From: Bifidobacterium sp. WK041_4_12
GTDB lineage: Bacteria > Actinomycetota > Actinomycetes > Actinomycetales > Bifidobacteriaceae
Assembly (NCBI RefSeq): GCF_041080795.1
Contig: NZ_CP129674.1
Coordinates: forward strand, 1,054,001 to 1,118,000
Reading direction: 5' to 3'
DNA length: 64,000 bases
Shown: positions 43,121 through 52,179 of the stretch, piece after piece
Numbering within the stretch: the first letter of the stretch is position 1
Layout: each line of letters begins with the position of its first letter
Notes under the pieces: model-generated
Database searches by the model: none
Told to the model about the DNA's origin: nothing
Seen by the model: only the letters and a program-made list of their open reading frames with translations
Made by a program: the position numbers and the translations under genes

Positions 43121-45598
43121 CTACTCGTTGTCTCCGGCAGTTGCCGCCGTAGCGGTGACAGCTCCTGGAACTTCGGTCTTAACATCTGGCCATACCCAAT
43201 CGGTGTAGTCAGGGTGGTCATAACCCTCGTCAACGGCAAACTGGAAGGCATCCTGACGGAATTTCTCGAGCTTGTCGATCTCGTTGGCGTACTTGTCAGC
43301 GTCGACTGCACGCAGTGCTTCGGCGGTGAGTTCGTAACGATCGATGTTGTTGACGCGAACCATGTCGTAAGGAGTGGTTGTCGAACCTTGCTCCTCGTAA
43401 CCATGAACGTTGAAGTTGTCGTGGTTTGGACGATCCCAGATGAGGCTTCGTACCTCACGCGCATAGGCGTGATAGGCGAACAGAACAGGCTTGTCGGCGG
43501 TGAAGAGCTCGGTGAACTCTGCATCGGAGAGGGCCTGATCGTTCTCGGAAGCGTTCTGAATCTTCAGGAGATCTACGACGTTGACAACCTTGAACTTGAC
43601 GCCAAGCTTGTTGAGCTTGTCGGCAGCGGCCATGATTTCCTGGGTTGGAACATCGCCTGCGCAACCAAGAACGACCTGAACGTCATCATTGTTATCGACG
43701 TTGGAAGCCCACTTCCACTCAGCGGCACCCTTTTCAAGCTCTGCACGAGCCTCATCGAGTGACACCCATGTGGCGGCTGGCTGCTTGCCGGAGATAATGG
43801 CGTTGATCTTGTTCGTTGACTTGTATGCGCGCTCCGAAACGGCGAGCAGGAGGTTGGAATCTGCAGGGAAGTAGATTTCAACGACATGGTCGTTGTTGAA
43901 GTTCTTGTTGAGCAGAATATCGACAACGCCTGGATCCTGATGGCTGAAGCCGTTGTGATCCTGACGCCATACATGGGAGCTGACGAGCAGATTCACGGAT
44001 GCGATTGGCTTGCGCCAAGGAATCTCACGAACGGTTGCTTCAAGCCACTTGGCGTGCTGGTTCAGCATCGAGTCGATGACGTGCACGAAGGACTCGTATG
44101 AGCTCCAGATGCCATGACGGCCTGTGAGCAGGTAACCTTCGAGGAAGCCCTCCATCTGATGCTCGGAGAGCTGCTCGGTAACCTGTCCGCTTACGGCCAT
44201 ATGTTCATCGGTCAGCTTGGAGAGGTAGCCTGCATCCCACTGCTTGTCGGTCACCTCATAGGCGGCGGACAAACGGTTGGAAGCGGTTTCATCAGGGCCG
44301 AAGATGCGGAATGAATCCGGGTTCAGCTTGATGATGTCGCGGGTGTAGACACCGAGACGACGTGTCGCCTCAAGCTGTCCCCAGCCGTGACCATACTTCT
44401 CGACCTCGCGAACTGCATAGTCGTCAAGGTTAGGAAGCTTCAGGTCCTCGCGGATGCGACCACCGTTGGCATTCGGGTTCTGGCCAAGACGCAGCTCGCC
44501 TTCAGGCATGAAGCTGGTGACCTCTGGACGCAAGGAACCGTTCTCGTCGAAGAGCTCCTCAGGCTTGTAGCTTTCGAGCCAGTTCTTGAGGACTTCGAAG
44601 TGAGCTTCGGTGTCGCGTGCTGATGCCAGTGGAACCTGGTGTGCGCGCCATGAACCTTCGGTCTTCTTGCCGTCGATGTACTTCGGGCAGGTCCAGCCCT
44701 TTGGCGTGCGGAAGATGATCATTGGGTAGAACGGACGAGTCATGTCGTCGGTCTGCGCGGTGGCCTTGATCTCGCAAATCTCGTCGAAGACGGTTTCGAA
44801 CAGATCAGCGAAGCGGCGGTGAATCGACAGATGATCTTCATCGTCGAAGCCTGCGACGAACTCGTATGGTTCATATCCCATGCCGTGGAAGAAGTCGTGA
44901 AGCTCTTCATCCGAGATGCGGGACAGGATGGAAGGGTTGGCGATCTTGTAGCCGTTGAGGTGCAAGATCGGGAGCACGATGCCGTCGGTACGTGGGTTGA
45001 CGAGCTTGTTGGACTGCCAACCGGTCGCCAGAGGGCCAGTCTCTGCCTCGCCGTCGCCGACGATTGCCGGGACGAACAGGCTTGGGTTGTTCATCACTGC
45101 GCCGTAGGCGTGTGAGAGAGCGTAACCGAGTTCGCCACCTTCGTGGATCGAGCCTGGTGTCTCAGGTGCGAAGTGGGAAGGAATGCCGCCAGGATAAGAG
45201 AACTGGCGGAAGAACTTCTGCAAGCCTGGTTCATCGTTCGTGATCTTCGGGTAGTACTCGGTGTACGTTCCATCAAGATACGACTGGGCAGTTCCTGCAG
45301 GGCCGCCGTGGCCCGGTCCCATGATCATTACAGTGTTCTGCTGGTGTTCAGCAATAAGTCTGTTGATGTGCGCTGTAAGGAAGTTAAGACCTGGCGTCGT
45401 ACCCCAGTGCCCAACGAGACGGTACTTCACGTCGTCCCGAGTGAAAGGCTCCTTCATAAGCGGGTTGCTGCGAAGGTAAATCTGGCCAATGGAGAGGTAA
45501 TTGGCTGCGCGCCAATACTTATCTATGGCTTCCAAAGTCCCCTCGGACACTGGATTTTCCAGCTTCTTCCAAGGGGTGCCAATAACAGGATTCGTCAT
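43121..45598 (-). CDS. xfp: Xylulose-5-phosphate/fructose-6-phosphate phosphoketolase
   Basis: The key bifid-shunt enzyme: splits fructose-6-phosphate (or xylulose-5-phosphate) with phosphate into acetyl phosphate and erythrose-4-phosphate (or glyceraldehyde-3-phosphate), using thiamine diphosphate. The 825-residue product has the phosphoketolase signatures EGGELGYALSHAYGA and AIVGDGEAETGPLATGW, plus GHWGTTPGLNFLTAHINRL, MGPGHGGPAG and the C-terminal transketolase-like domain. Length is standard. GGAG lies upstream of the ATG. It is divergent from guaA across a 556-bp region. Its presence is the strongest evidence for a bifidobacterial host. Confidence 0.97.
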   Translation of the reverse strand: MTNPVIGTPWKKLENPVSEGTLEAIDKYWRAANYLSIGQIYLRSNPLMKEPFTRDDVKYRLVGHWGTTPGLNFLTAHINRLIAEHQQNTVMIMGPGHGGPAGTAQSYLDGTYTEYYPKITNDEPGLQKFFRQFSYPGGIPSHFAPETPGSIHEGGELGYALSHAYGAVMNNPSLFVPAIVGDGEAETGPLATGWQSNKLVNPRTDGIVLPILHLNGYKIANPSILSRISDEELHDFFHGMGYEPYEFVAGFDDEDHLSIHRRFADLFETVFDEICEIKATAQTDDMTRPFYPMIIFRTPKGWTCPKYIDGKKTEGSWRAHQVPLASARDTEAHFEVLKNWLESYKPEELFDENGSLRPEVTSFMPEGELRLGQNPNANGGRIREDLKLPNLDDYAVREVEKYGHGWGQLEATRRLGVYTRDIIKLNPDSFRIFGPDETASNRLSAAYEVTDKQWDAGYLSKLTDEHMAVSGQVTEQLSEHQMEGFLEGYLLTGRHGIWSSYESFVHVIDSMLNQHAKWLEATVREIPWRKPIASVNLLVSSHVWRQDHNGFSHQDPGVVDILLNKNFNNDHVVEIYFPADSNLLLAVSERAYKSTNKINAIISGKQPAATWVSLDEARAELEKGAAEWKWASNVDNNDDVQVVLGCAGDVPTQEIMAAADKLNKLGVKFKVVNVVDLLKIQNASENDQALSDAEFTELFTADKPVLFAYHAYAREVRSLIWDRPNHDNFNVHGYEEQGSTTTPYDMVRVNNIDRYELTAEALRAVDADKYANEIDKLEKFRQDAFQFAVDEGYDHPDYTDWVWPDVKTEVPGAVTATAATAGDNE

Positions 45599-46154
45599 AT
45601 GTACTCCTGTACTCCTGCACTGTGTTGTGCGATTGATTATTTATCTGTGGGCATTGATTGCGGCCTCACTCATGAGCAAGGAAGCTCTCATTCCCATTGC
45701 CAACAATGCTACGAGGTAGAGAAGACTTCTGGACGTTTTTTATCGCGAATGTTAGATATTGTTCGCAAAACGCTAACTTCTGTTATATTTCTTCAGTTCA
45801 AATAATGGCGGCAAATGACCAAAACTCGTTGGATATCGCACATTTTTACTGTGCGAGAAACCTGAAACTCCAGAGGTTATTCCATGTGAAGACGGCGTGT
45901 TGAGTTCATTGTTCGGAGGAGTGAACACTTTCGAACAAAAATGTTGCGATTGTCGAACAAGCTTGTCGTATGTCCCAAATGATTAGCATAATACGTAAGC
46001 ACTGGTGCATGGATTTCGGGCTGATTTCGACACGGTTGTGTCTGTGGATTCGCATGCAGCTAAGGTTTTTACGGTATGGCTGCCCGACATTGGGTATGGG
46101 TAGTTTGTGCAAGGGACACCTGTATATATAACAGTTAACGGTTTGGAGTGGTTT
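45599..46154. promoter_or_regulatory. xfp-guaA divergent regulatory region
   Basis: 556 bp without a gene. TTGTTCG or its complement CGAACAA occurs four times (45759-45765, 45909-45915, 45932-45938, 45954-45960), and GCGAA pairs with TTCGC at 45745-45766. The region is AT-rich and should contain the xfp and guaA promoters. The sites resemble half LexA boxes, but none has the CGAAC-N4-GTTCG spacing. Confidence 0.5.
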
Positions 46155-47717
46155 ATGGCTAAGGGCCCAGTTCTGGTTGTGGATTTCGGAGCACAGTACG
46201 CTCAACTCATCGCACGCCGGGTGCGTGAGGCACATGTGTATTCCGAGTTGGTGCCACATTCAATGCCGGTAAGCGAGATGCTGGCCAAGGATCCGCAGGC
46301 GATCATTCTTTCTGGGGGGCCGGCCTCGGTGTATGAACCAGGCGCTCCTGACATCGACTCCTCTATATTCAATGCAGGAATACCAGTGCTGGGCATTTGC
46401 TACGGATTTCAGGTCATGGCGCATGAACTCGGCGGCAGCGTTGATCGCGCCGCTTCGGGCGAATATGGCAAGACAGAGGTCAGCGTGGACTCTTCCAAGG
46501 GTCTGCTGCATGACTCGCCAGCAGTGCAGACGACATGGATGAGCCACGGCGTGGCAGTCGAGAAGGCCCCAGAGGGCTTTGAGGTACTAGCTCGGACAGC
46601 CTCTGCACCTGTGGCTGCAATGGAAGACACGTCGCGCAAGCTCTATGGAGTGCAATGGCATCCTGAGGTGAAGCACACGGTTCATGGTCAGGAATTGATC
46701 AACGTGTTCCTGCACGACTGCGCCAATCTTCCATCGAACTGGAACGCATCCAACATCATTGACGAGCAGATTGCCAAGATCAAGGCCGAGGTTGGAAAGC
46801 ACCAGGTAATCTGCGGTCTTTCCGGTGGAGTCGATTCTGCGGTTGCGGCCGCGCTCGTGCATCGCGCCATAGGCGACCAGCTGACCTGCGTGTTCGTGGA
46901 TCATGGTCTGCTGCGCAAGGGAGAGGTCGAAGAGGTCAAGCACGATTTCGTCGAGGCCACGGGAATAAAGCTCATAGCCGTCGACGCTTCCGAAGACTTC
47001 CTTTCGGCCTTGAAAGGCGTAAGCGAGCCTGAGCGCAAGCGCAAGATCATTGGAGAACGCTTCATCCGTACCTTTGAAAGGGCAGCACGAGACATCGTTG
47101 CCAAGGCCGGTGAGAAAGGCGAAAAGGTCAAGTTCCTCGTGCAAGGTACGCTCTATCCCGATGTCGTCGAGTCGGGTGGCGGCGATGGTGCGGCAAACAT
47201 CAAGTCACACCATAATGTCGGAGGTCTTCCCAAGGACCTCGACTTTAAGCTCATCGAGCCACTTCGTACACTCTTCAAGGACGAAGTGCGTGCCATCGGC
47301 ACCGAATTGGGCTTGCCTGATGACATCGTCTGGCGTCAGCCGTTCCCAGGGCCAGGTCTAGGCATTCGCATCATCGGCGACATCACGCGCGAAAGGCTTG
47401 AGACCTTGCGCGAGGCGGATGCAATTGCTCGCGAGGAGTTGACCAAGGCTGGCCTTGACAAGACCATCTGGCAATGCCCCGTAGTGCTTCTTGCCAACGT
47501 TCATTCCGTGGGCGTCCAAGGTGATGAACGAACCTATGGCTCACCAATCGTACTGCGACCGGTGAGTTCCGAAGACGCTATGACAGCCGACTGGTCTCGC
47601 GTCCCCTATGACGTGCTGGGGGAAATCTCCAACCGCATCACGAATGAATGCAGAGGCATCAACCGCGTTGCTCTCGATGTGACATCCAAGCCGCCGGCAA
47701 CCATTGAATGGGAATAG
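46155..47717 (+). CDS. guaA: GMP synthase (glutamine-hydrolysing)
   Basis: Converts XMP to GMP using glutamine and ATP. The N-terminal glutamine amidotransferase has the catalytic cysteine in GICYGFQVM and the His in WHPEVKHT. The ATP-pyrophosphatase domain has CGLSGGVDSAVAAAL, and the C-terminal dimerisation domain reads RQPFPGPGLGIRIIG and ends PPATIEWE. The ATG with GGAG upstream gives MAKGPVLVVDFGAQYAQL (520 aa). The frame runs upstream to 46107, but that start has no conservation. Confidence 0.96.
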   Translation: MAKGPVLVVDFGAQYAQLIARRVREAHVYSELVPHSMPVSEMLAKDPQAIILSGGPASVYEPGAPDIDSSIFNAGIPVLGICYGFQVMAHELGGSVDRAASGEYGKTEVSVDSSKGLLHDSPAVQTTWMSHGVAVEKAPEGFEVLARTASAPVAAMEDTSRKLYGVQWHPEVKHTVHGQELINVFLHDCANLPSNWNASNIIDEQIAKIKAEVGKHQVICGLSGGVDSAVAAALVHRAIGDQLTCVFVDHGLLRKGEVEEVKHDFVEATGIKLIAVDASEDFLSALKGVSEPERKRKIIGERFIRTFERAARDIVAKAGEKGEKVKFLVQGTLYPDVVESGGGDGAANIKSHHNVGGLPKDLDFKLIEPLRTLFKDEVRAIGTELGLPDDIVWRQPFPGPGLGIRIIGDITRERLETLREADAIAREELTKAGLDKTIWQCPVVLLANVHSVGVQGDERTYGSPIVLRPVSSEDAMTADWSRVPYDVLGEISNRITNECRGINRVALDVTSKPPATIEWE

Positions 47718-47758
47718 TTGAAGACTGGACTGAACTGTTTGTTTGGAAGGAATATGTT

Positions 47759-50431
47759 GTGATTTCTGACCCCGATGTAATTCAACGCCAGGCCGAGGAA
47801 CTCGTTGGAGACCTCAACCCTCAGCAGGCGCAGGCGGTGCAGTATCGCGGTGGAGCGCTGCTGATCGGCGCTGGTGCAGGATCGGGCAAGACGCGTGTGC
47901 TTACGCGCAGAATAGCCTGGATACTGAGCCAGATAGGAGCATGGCCAAGCCAGATACTGGCCATAACCTTCACCAACAAGGCCGCCGCAGAAATGCGCGA
48001 ACGTCTGCAGAAGCTGATAGGCCCCGTCGCGCAACGCATGTGGGTTTCGACATTCCATTCGGCGTGCGTGCGAATCTTGCGTCGTGATGGCAAGTCAATC
48101 GGCTTAAAATCAGGGTTCTCCATCTACGATTCTGCAGATTCTGAACGATTGATCAAGATGATCGAGACCGAGTTCAATGTGGATGTGAAGCGCTACACGC
48201 CGCGTGCAGTGCTCAGTAGAATTTCGGACTACAAGAACAACCTGCAGGACTGGAAGACTCAGCTCAAGGAATACGCTCCAGACTTTCATCCGGGGGAGCG
48301 CGCACATTCCATCGGTCGTTTCGGCAATGTCGAAGAACTCTATTCCGTGCTGTATGCGGAATATGAGCATCGTCTTGCCATGGCCAACGCCGTGGATTTC
48401 GACGATCTGATTGTCAGAACCGTAGAATTGCTGCGAAACGATCCCATGGTCGCTGAATACTATCGGCATAAGTTCCGCTATATTCTCGTGGACGAGTATC
48501 AGGACACCAACCACGCCCAATATGTGTTGATCCGCGAACTTGCAGGCATTAATGGCAATGAGCAGGCATCTTCCACCGCAATCGGAGCAGGAAAGACCGG
48601 CCCCGCGTGGGTGACGGTCGTTGGAGATTCCGATCAGTCCATCTACGCGTTTCGCGGTGCAGATATCAGTAATATCCGTGATTTCGAGAAGGATTTTCCC
48701 CAAGCCAAAACCATCATGCTCGAACAGAACTATCGTTCGACACAGACGATTCTTGACGCGGCGAATGCCGTCATCAGCAAGAATGATGATCGCAAACCCA
48801 AGAAGCTCTGGACGGCTCTAGGCAAGGGCGACCAGATAGTTGGCTATGCTGCCGACAATGCTCAGCAGGAGGCTGCTTGGATCGCCTCTGAAATAGCGCA
48901 ACTGGCAGGTGAACAGGGAATTTCCTATTCGAATGTGGCAATCATGTATCGTGCCAATGCACAATCCCGCTCCCTTGAGGAAGCACTGATCAATGCGGGT
49001 ATTCCGTATCAGCTGGTGGGCGGAACGCGCTTCTATGAACGCCGCGAGATCAAGGATGCGCTTGCATATCTGCAGGCTATCGAGAACCCGGACGACGATG
49101 TGAACATGCGGCGCATACTGAATGTTCCCAAGCGAGGACTTGGGCCGAGAGCCGAAGGCATCGTCACGGAATACGCTGGGCTGCATGGTACGAGTTTCTG
49201 GTCAGGCGTGGCTCATATCGAAGAGATCGCGGATGTGCCGAAACGGACCGGCACCAAGCTGCGCGAGTTCCGTGACTTGATGACTGCTTTGCAGACAATG
49301 GCCCAGGCTTCACGAAAGCCCTCTGAAATCGTTGGTGAGATGCTGGATCAATCGGGTCTGCTGAGTTCCCTGAAGCAATCCGAAGATCCGCAGGATGCCT
49401 CGCGAGTCGAGAATCTGTCTCAGTTGCAGTCAGTTGCCGCGGAATTCGAACAGAACACCCCCGATGCCACCCTGCAGTCCTTCTTGGAAACGACCGCGCT
49501 GGTAGCCGATTCGGATCAGCTTCCCTCGGAATCTGAGGATTCTGGCAAGGTTACGCTGATGACCTTGCATACCGCCAAAGGCCTTGAATATCCCGTGGTG
49601 TTCCTGACGGGCATGGAACAGGGCACCTTCCCTCATTCGCGAAGTCTTGAGGATTCTTCCGAGCTGGCTGAGGAACGACGACTCGCATACGTGGGCATAA
49701 CCCGAGCCAGAAGACGCCTGTATCTCACGCGTGCTTCAGTCCGTTCGCAATGGGGCCAGTCGAATGACATGCTGCCGAGCCAATTCCTGGACGAGATTCC
49801 CGACAAGCTCATTGACTGGAAGCGTCGTGAGTCAAGCATGGAGAGAATGCAAAGCTCCTGGAATCATGGCGACAGCGATGATGAGTTCGGTGGTTTCGAG
49901 GACGACGACTTCTCTCCAGCCTTTGGATCTTCGAATGCGTTCGGATCTTCATCACGCCGGGAGGCTTCTCGTAGCGGCGGTTCCACCTTCGGATCATCCT
50001 ATGGGTCGCGTTCGAGTGCTTCGTATGGTTCTGCACACGGCTCGGCATATGGCTCAGGCTCTGGGTCGCGATCTGGATCGTACGGTTCATATGGTTCATA
50101 TGGTTCGTATGGTCATGCGTCTTCAGGGTCTGCGTCAGGTCATTCTTCCGGTGTGAAGACAAGACGTCGTTCCTCGTCGCAGTCGTCACAATCTTCGCAA
50201 TCGAAGCCTCTCGGCGTGCACTCGAGCGTTGCAAATCCAGCGTTGGCCAATAAGTCTGGTTTGAATGTGGCTGACTTTGCTGTGGGTGACAGGGTCGTGC
50301 ACGACAAGTATGGGCTGGGAACGGTCACTGAGATTCATGACAAGGGACCAAAATCCATCATCACCGTTGATTTCGGCAGCGAAGGAGTCAAGCGTCTGCT
50401 TCTGAGAATGGCACCAATCGAAAAGCTCTGA
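47759..50431 (+). CDS. pcrA: UvrD/PcrA-family ATP-dependent DNA helicase
   Basis: Superfamily 1A 3'-5' helicase for repair and replication restart. A GTG with GGAAGGAA upstream gives VISDPDVIQRQAEELV (890 aa); an ATG at 47708 overlaps guaA. Motifs in order: LNPQQAQAV, GAGSGKTRVLTRRIAW (I), VDEYQDTNHAQY (II), GDSDQSIYAFRGAD (III), LEQNYRST (IV), TLHTAKGLEYPVVFLTGMEQG (V), VGITRARRRLYLT (VI). Residues ~715-830 are a low-complexity Ser/Gly/Tyr linker with SYGSYGSYGSYG, then a C-terminal Tudor-like module (VGDRVVHDKYGLGTVTEI) that in PcrA binds RNA polymerase. Confidence 0.94.
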   Translation: MISDPDVIQRQAEELVGDLNPQQAQAVQYRGGALLIGAGAGSGKTRVLTRRIAWILSQIGAWPSQILAITFTNKAAAEMRERLQKLIGPVAQRMWVSTFHSACVRILRRDGKSIGLKSGFSIYDSADSERLIKMIETEFNVDVKRYTPRAVLSRISDYKNNLQDWKTQLKEYAPDFHPGERAHSIGRFGNVEELYSVLYAEYEHRLAMANAVDFDDLIVRTVELLRNDPMVAEYYRHKFRYILVDEYQDTNHAQYVLIRELAGINGNEQASSTAIGAGKTGPAWVTVVGDSDQSIYAFRGADISNIRDFEKDFPQAKTIMLEQNYRSTQTILDAANAVISKNDDRKPKKLWTALGKGDQIVGYAADNAQQEAAWIASEIAQLAGEQGISYSNVAIMYRANAQSRSLEEALINAGIPYQLVGGTRFYERREIKDALAYLQAIENPDDDVNMRRILNVPKRGLGPRAEGIVTEYAGLHGTSFWSGVAHIEEIADVPKRTGTKLREFRDLMTALQTMAQASRKPSEIVGEMLDQSGLLSSLKQSEDPQDASRVENLSQLQSVAAEFEQNTPDATLQSFLETTALVADSDQLPSESEDSGKVTLMTLHTAKGLEYPVVFLTGMEQGTFPHSRSLEDSSELAEERRLAYVGITRARRRLYLTRASVRSQWGQSNDMLPSQFLDEIPDKLIDWKRRESSMERMQSSWNHGDSDDEFGGFEDDDFSPAFGSSNAFGSSSRREASRSGGSTFGSSYGSRSSASYGSAHGSAYGSGSGSRSGSYGSYGSYGSYGHASSGSASGHSSGVKTRRRSSSQSSQSSQSKPLGVHSSVANPALANKSGLNVADFAVGDRVVHDKYGLGTVTEIHDKGPKSIITVDFGSEGVKRLLLRMAPIEKL

Positions 50432-50797
50432 GCTTCAAGCACTGCGAAGCTTTCGGGCTGCGAATGCTCGCGGTTGCCAATGCTCATAGCTGTGAACGTT
50501 CCCGCCTGTGAACAATCCCAGCTGTGAATGTTCACAACGCAGAACCTTGCATGCCGCAGAACGTTGCATGCCGCACATGCCGCGTGCTTGATCGACATGT
50601 GAGAAGTTATACATGCATTCGTGTATGCTGTTCTCTCGGTGTCCGCATCAGCGGAAACTTATCTGGAGTCATAGCCCATCAATGGGTCGGCGGCGTTTCG
50701 CGCCGTTCGTGCTTGTCACGGTGAAGCATTGGAGAGGCCGACTCGGGGGAGTGATCCTCCTTTCGTTCAGATAACGACAGAAGTTATAAGGAATAAC
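50432..50797. promoter_or_regulatory. rpsD leader region with 16-bp microrepeats
   Basis: 366 bp with no gene. TGTGAA recurs at 50491, 50507 and 50523 (16-bp spacing), followed by two 17-bp units starting GCAGAAC (50539 and 50556). Nearer rpsD there are short stems (GGCGGCG-TTTC-GCGCCG near 50690 and GGAG..CTCC near 50750). Ribosomal protein S4 controls its own mRNA in several bacteria, so a structured leader is expected, but the binding structure cannot be confirmed by eye. Confidence 0.45.
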
Positions 50798-51424
50798 ATG
50801 ACAAAAGTACAGCGTTCACGCCGTCAGGTTCGCCTGTCGCGCGCACTGGGCATTGCACTGACGCCAAAGGCTCAGCGCATTTTTGAGAAGCGTCCGTATG
50901 CTCCAGGTGAGCATGGTCGTACACGTCGTCGCACCGAATCGGATTATGCCGTTCGTCTGCGCGAGAAGCAGCGTCTGCGCGCCCAGTATGGCGTGTCGGA
51001 GAAGCAGCTTCGTGCAGTGTACGAGAAGGGTACTCACGAGGCAGGTCAGACTGGTAACGCCATGATGCGTGACCTCGAATGCCGCCTCGATGCTCTTGTA
51101 CTGCGTGCAGGCATCGCCCGCACCACAGCTCAGGCTCGTCAGTACGTCGTTCACCGTCACATTCTCGTTGACGGCAACATCGTTGACCGTCCTAGCTACC
51201 ACGTTCGTCCTGGCCAGACCATTCAGGTCAAGCCAAAGAGCCAGACCACCGTTCCATTCCAGATCGCTGCCGAAGGCGTCCACCGCGATGTGCTTCCTGC
51301 GGTCCCAGGATACCTTGACGTCGATCTCGCTTCATTGAAGGCAACGTTGACTCGTCAGCCAGAACCGGAAGAGATTCCAGTTCAGGTCAACATCCAGTAC
51401 GTCGTCGAGTACTACGCTCGCTGA
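50798..51424 (+). CDS. rpsD: 30S ribosomal protein S4
   Basis: S4 nucleates 30S assembly by binding the 5' domain of 16S rRNA and helps stop translational misreading. The 208-residue product begins MTKVQRSRRQVRLSRALGIA with KRPYAPGEHG, and has the S4 domain MMRDLECRLDALVLRAGIAR with HRHILVDGNIVDRPSY. AAGGAATAAC precedes the ATG; the frame continues upstream to 50729 but that part is not conserved. Standing alone rather than in the alpha operon agrees with many actinobacteria. A strong terminator follows. Confidence 0.97.
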   Translation: MTKVQRSRRQVRLSRALGIALTPKAQRIFEKRPYAPGEHGRTRRRTESDYAVRLREKQRLRAQYGVSEKQLRAVYEKGTHEAGQTGNAMMRDLECRLDALVLRAGIARTTAQARQYVVHRHILVDGNIVDRPSYHVRPGQTIQVKPKSQTTVPFQIAAEGVHRDVLPAVPGYLDVDLASLKATLTRQPEPEEIPVQVNIQYVVEYYAR

Positions 51425-51439
51425 TTGCTGCGATCAATC

Positions 51440-51479
51440 AAGGCGTTGGTGTTGGGGCCCTGCTCCATGCCAACGCCTT
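51440..51479 (+). terminator. Intrinsic terminator of rpsD
   Basis: AAGGCGTTGG (51440-51449) pairs with CCAACGCCTT (51470-51479) and is followed by TTGTTG, 15 bp after the rpsD stop. The GGGGCCC in the loop may add a small second stem. Confidence 0.75.
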
Positions 51480-51583
51480 TGTTGTATGCGGCAGTTTCAG
51501 CGATGATTCAACCCAATGCTGAGCTCTTTTGCCCCTCTGTAGTCTCTTTTGCCCCTCAGATGCCTATTGCGTTTGAGAGTCTG

Positions 51584-51688
51584 CGAGTTTTGCGGCAATG
51601 TGAATGTATCAGAGCCATGTATTGGCTAAATTCGTCCGTCATATCAAGCTTTTGGGGCGTTTATACTTGGAAAAGGCAACAAAACTCG
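51584..51688. repeat. Hairpin element, copy D (one degraded arm)
   Basis: The right arm ACTTGGAAAAGGCAACAAAACTCG ends at 51688 and is intact; the left arm begins CGAGTTTTG at 51584 but then diverges (CGGCAATG). Length is 105 bp, like copy A. It lies between rpsD and the convergent holin-like gene. Confidence 0.65.
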
Positions 51689-51721
51689 AACTACTGCAGT
51701 AGTAGTACAGTATATGTGCTG

Positions 51722-52096
51722 TTAATCGTGGATGATGGCACCAACGATGCCGTTGACGATCATCATGATGAAGCCCCCGAAGACTGCCCACCAGAAACCT
51801 TCGATGTACACGCCAGTCTGGAAGATTGCCAGAGAAAGCCAAGAAGCCAGTTCCATAAAGATGACGTTGATCACCAGTGCAGCGAGACCGAGAGTCAGAA
51901 TTGTAATGGGAAGGGCAAGAACATGCACAATCGGCTTGATTGAAGCGTTGATGAGTGCCATGAACAAGGCAAAGCTCAGCAAGGCCAGCACTTTGCTCGA
52001 TCCGATGATGACGATTCCAGGCAACAGCCAAGCCATAACACCAGCAGCAACGGTAAGAGCGAACCAACGTCCTATGAAATGTCCCATATCTGTCAT
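51722..52096 (-). CDS. Phage-holin-family four-helix membrane protein
   Basis: A 124-residue protein with four hydrophobic segments (WFALTVAAGVMAWLLPGIVI, LLSFALFMALINASI, ITILTLGLAALVINVIFM, WWAVFGGFIMMIVNGIVGAI) separated by short loops (KPIVHVLALP). The pattern matches the PF04020-type holin-like family common on bacterial chromosomes; despite the name, lysis function is not implied. The start MTDMGHFIGRW is chosen by homology of layout; the ribosome site is poor. Divergent from the phosphatase gene by 83 bp. Confidence 0.75.
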   Translation of the reverse strand: MTDMGHFIGRWFALTVAAGVMAWLLPGIVIIGSSKVLALLSFALFMALINASIKPIVHVLALPITILTLGLAALVINVIFMELASWLSLAIFQTGVYIEGFWWAVFGGFIMMIVNGIVGAIIHD

Positions 52097-52179
52097 TGTG
52101 CACGATGACGTCTCGCGATAACAGCCACTTCGGCATGACTTCACCAAATAAACAGGTCCTACGGTGCAATAATGGACGT

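Noticed and set aside
45929..45970. LexA-like box before guaA
   Set aside because: CGAAC is followed by GTTGCG at a 6-bp spacer and by TTGTCG elsewhere; neither fits the CGAAC-N4-GTTCG rule.
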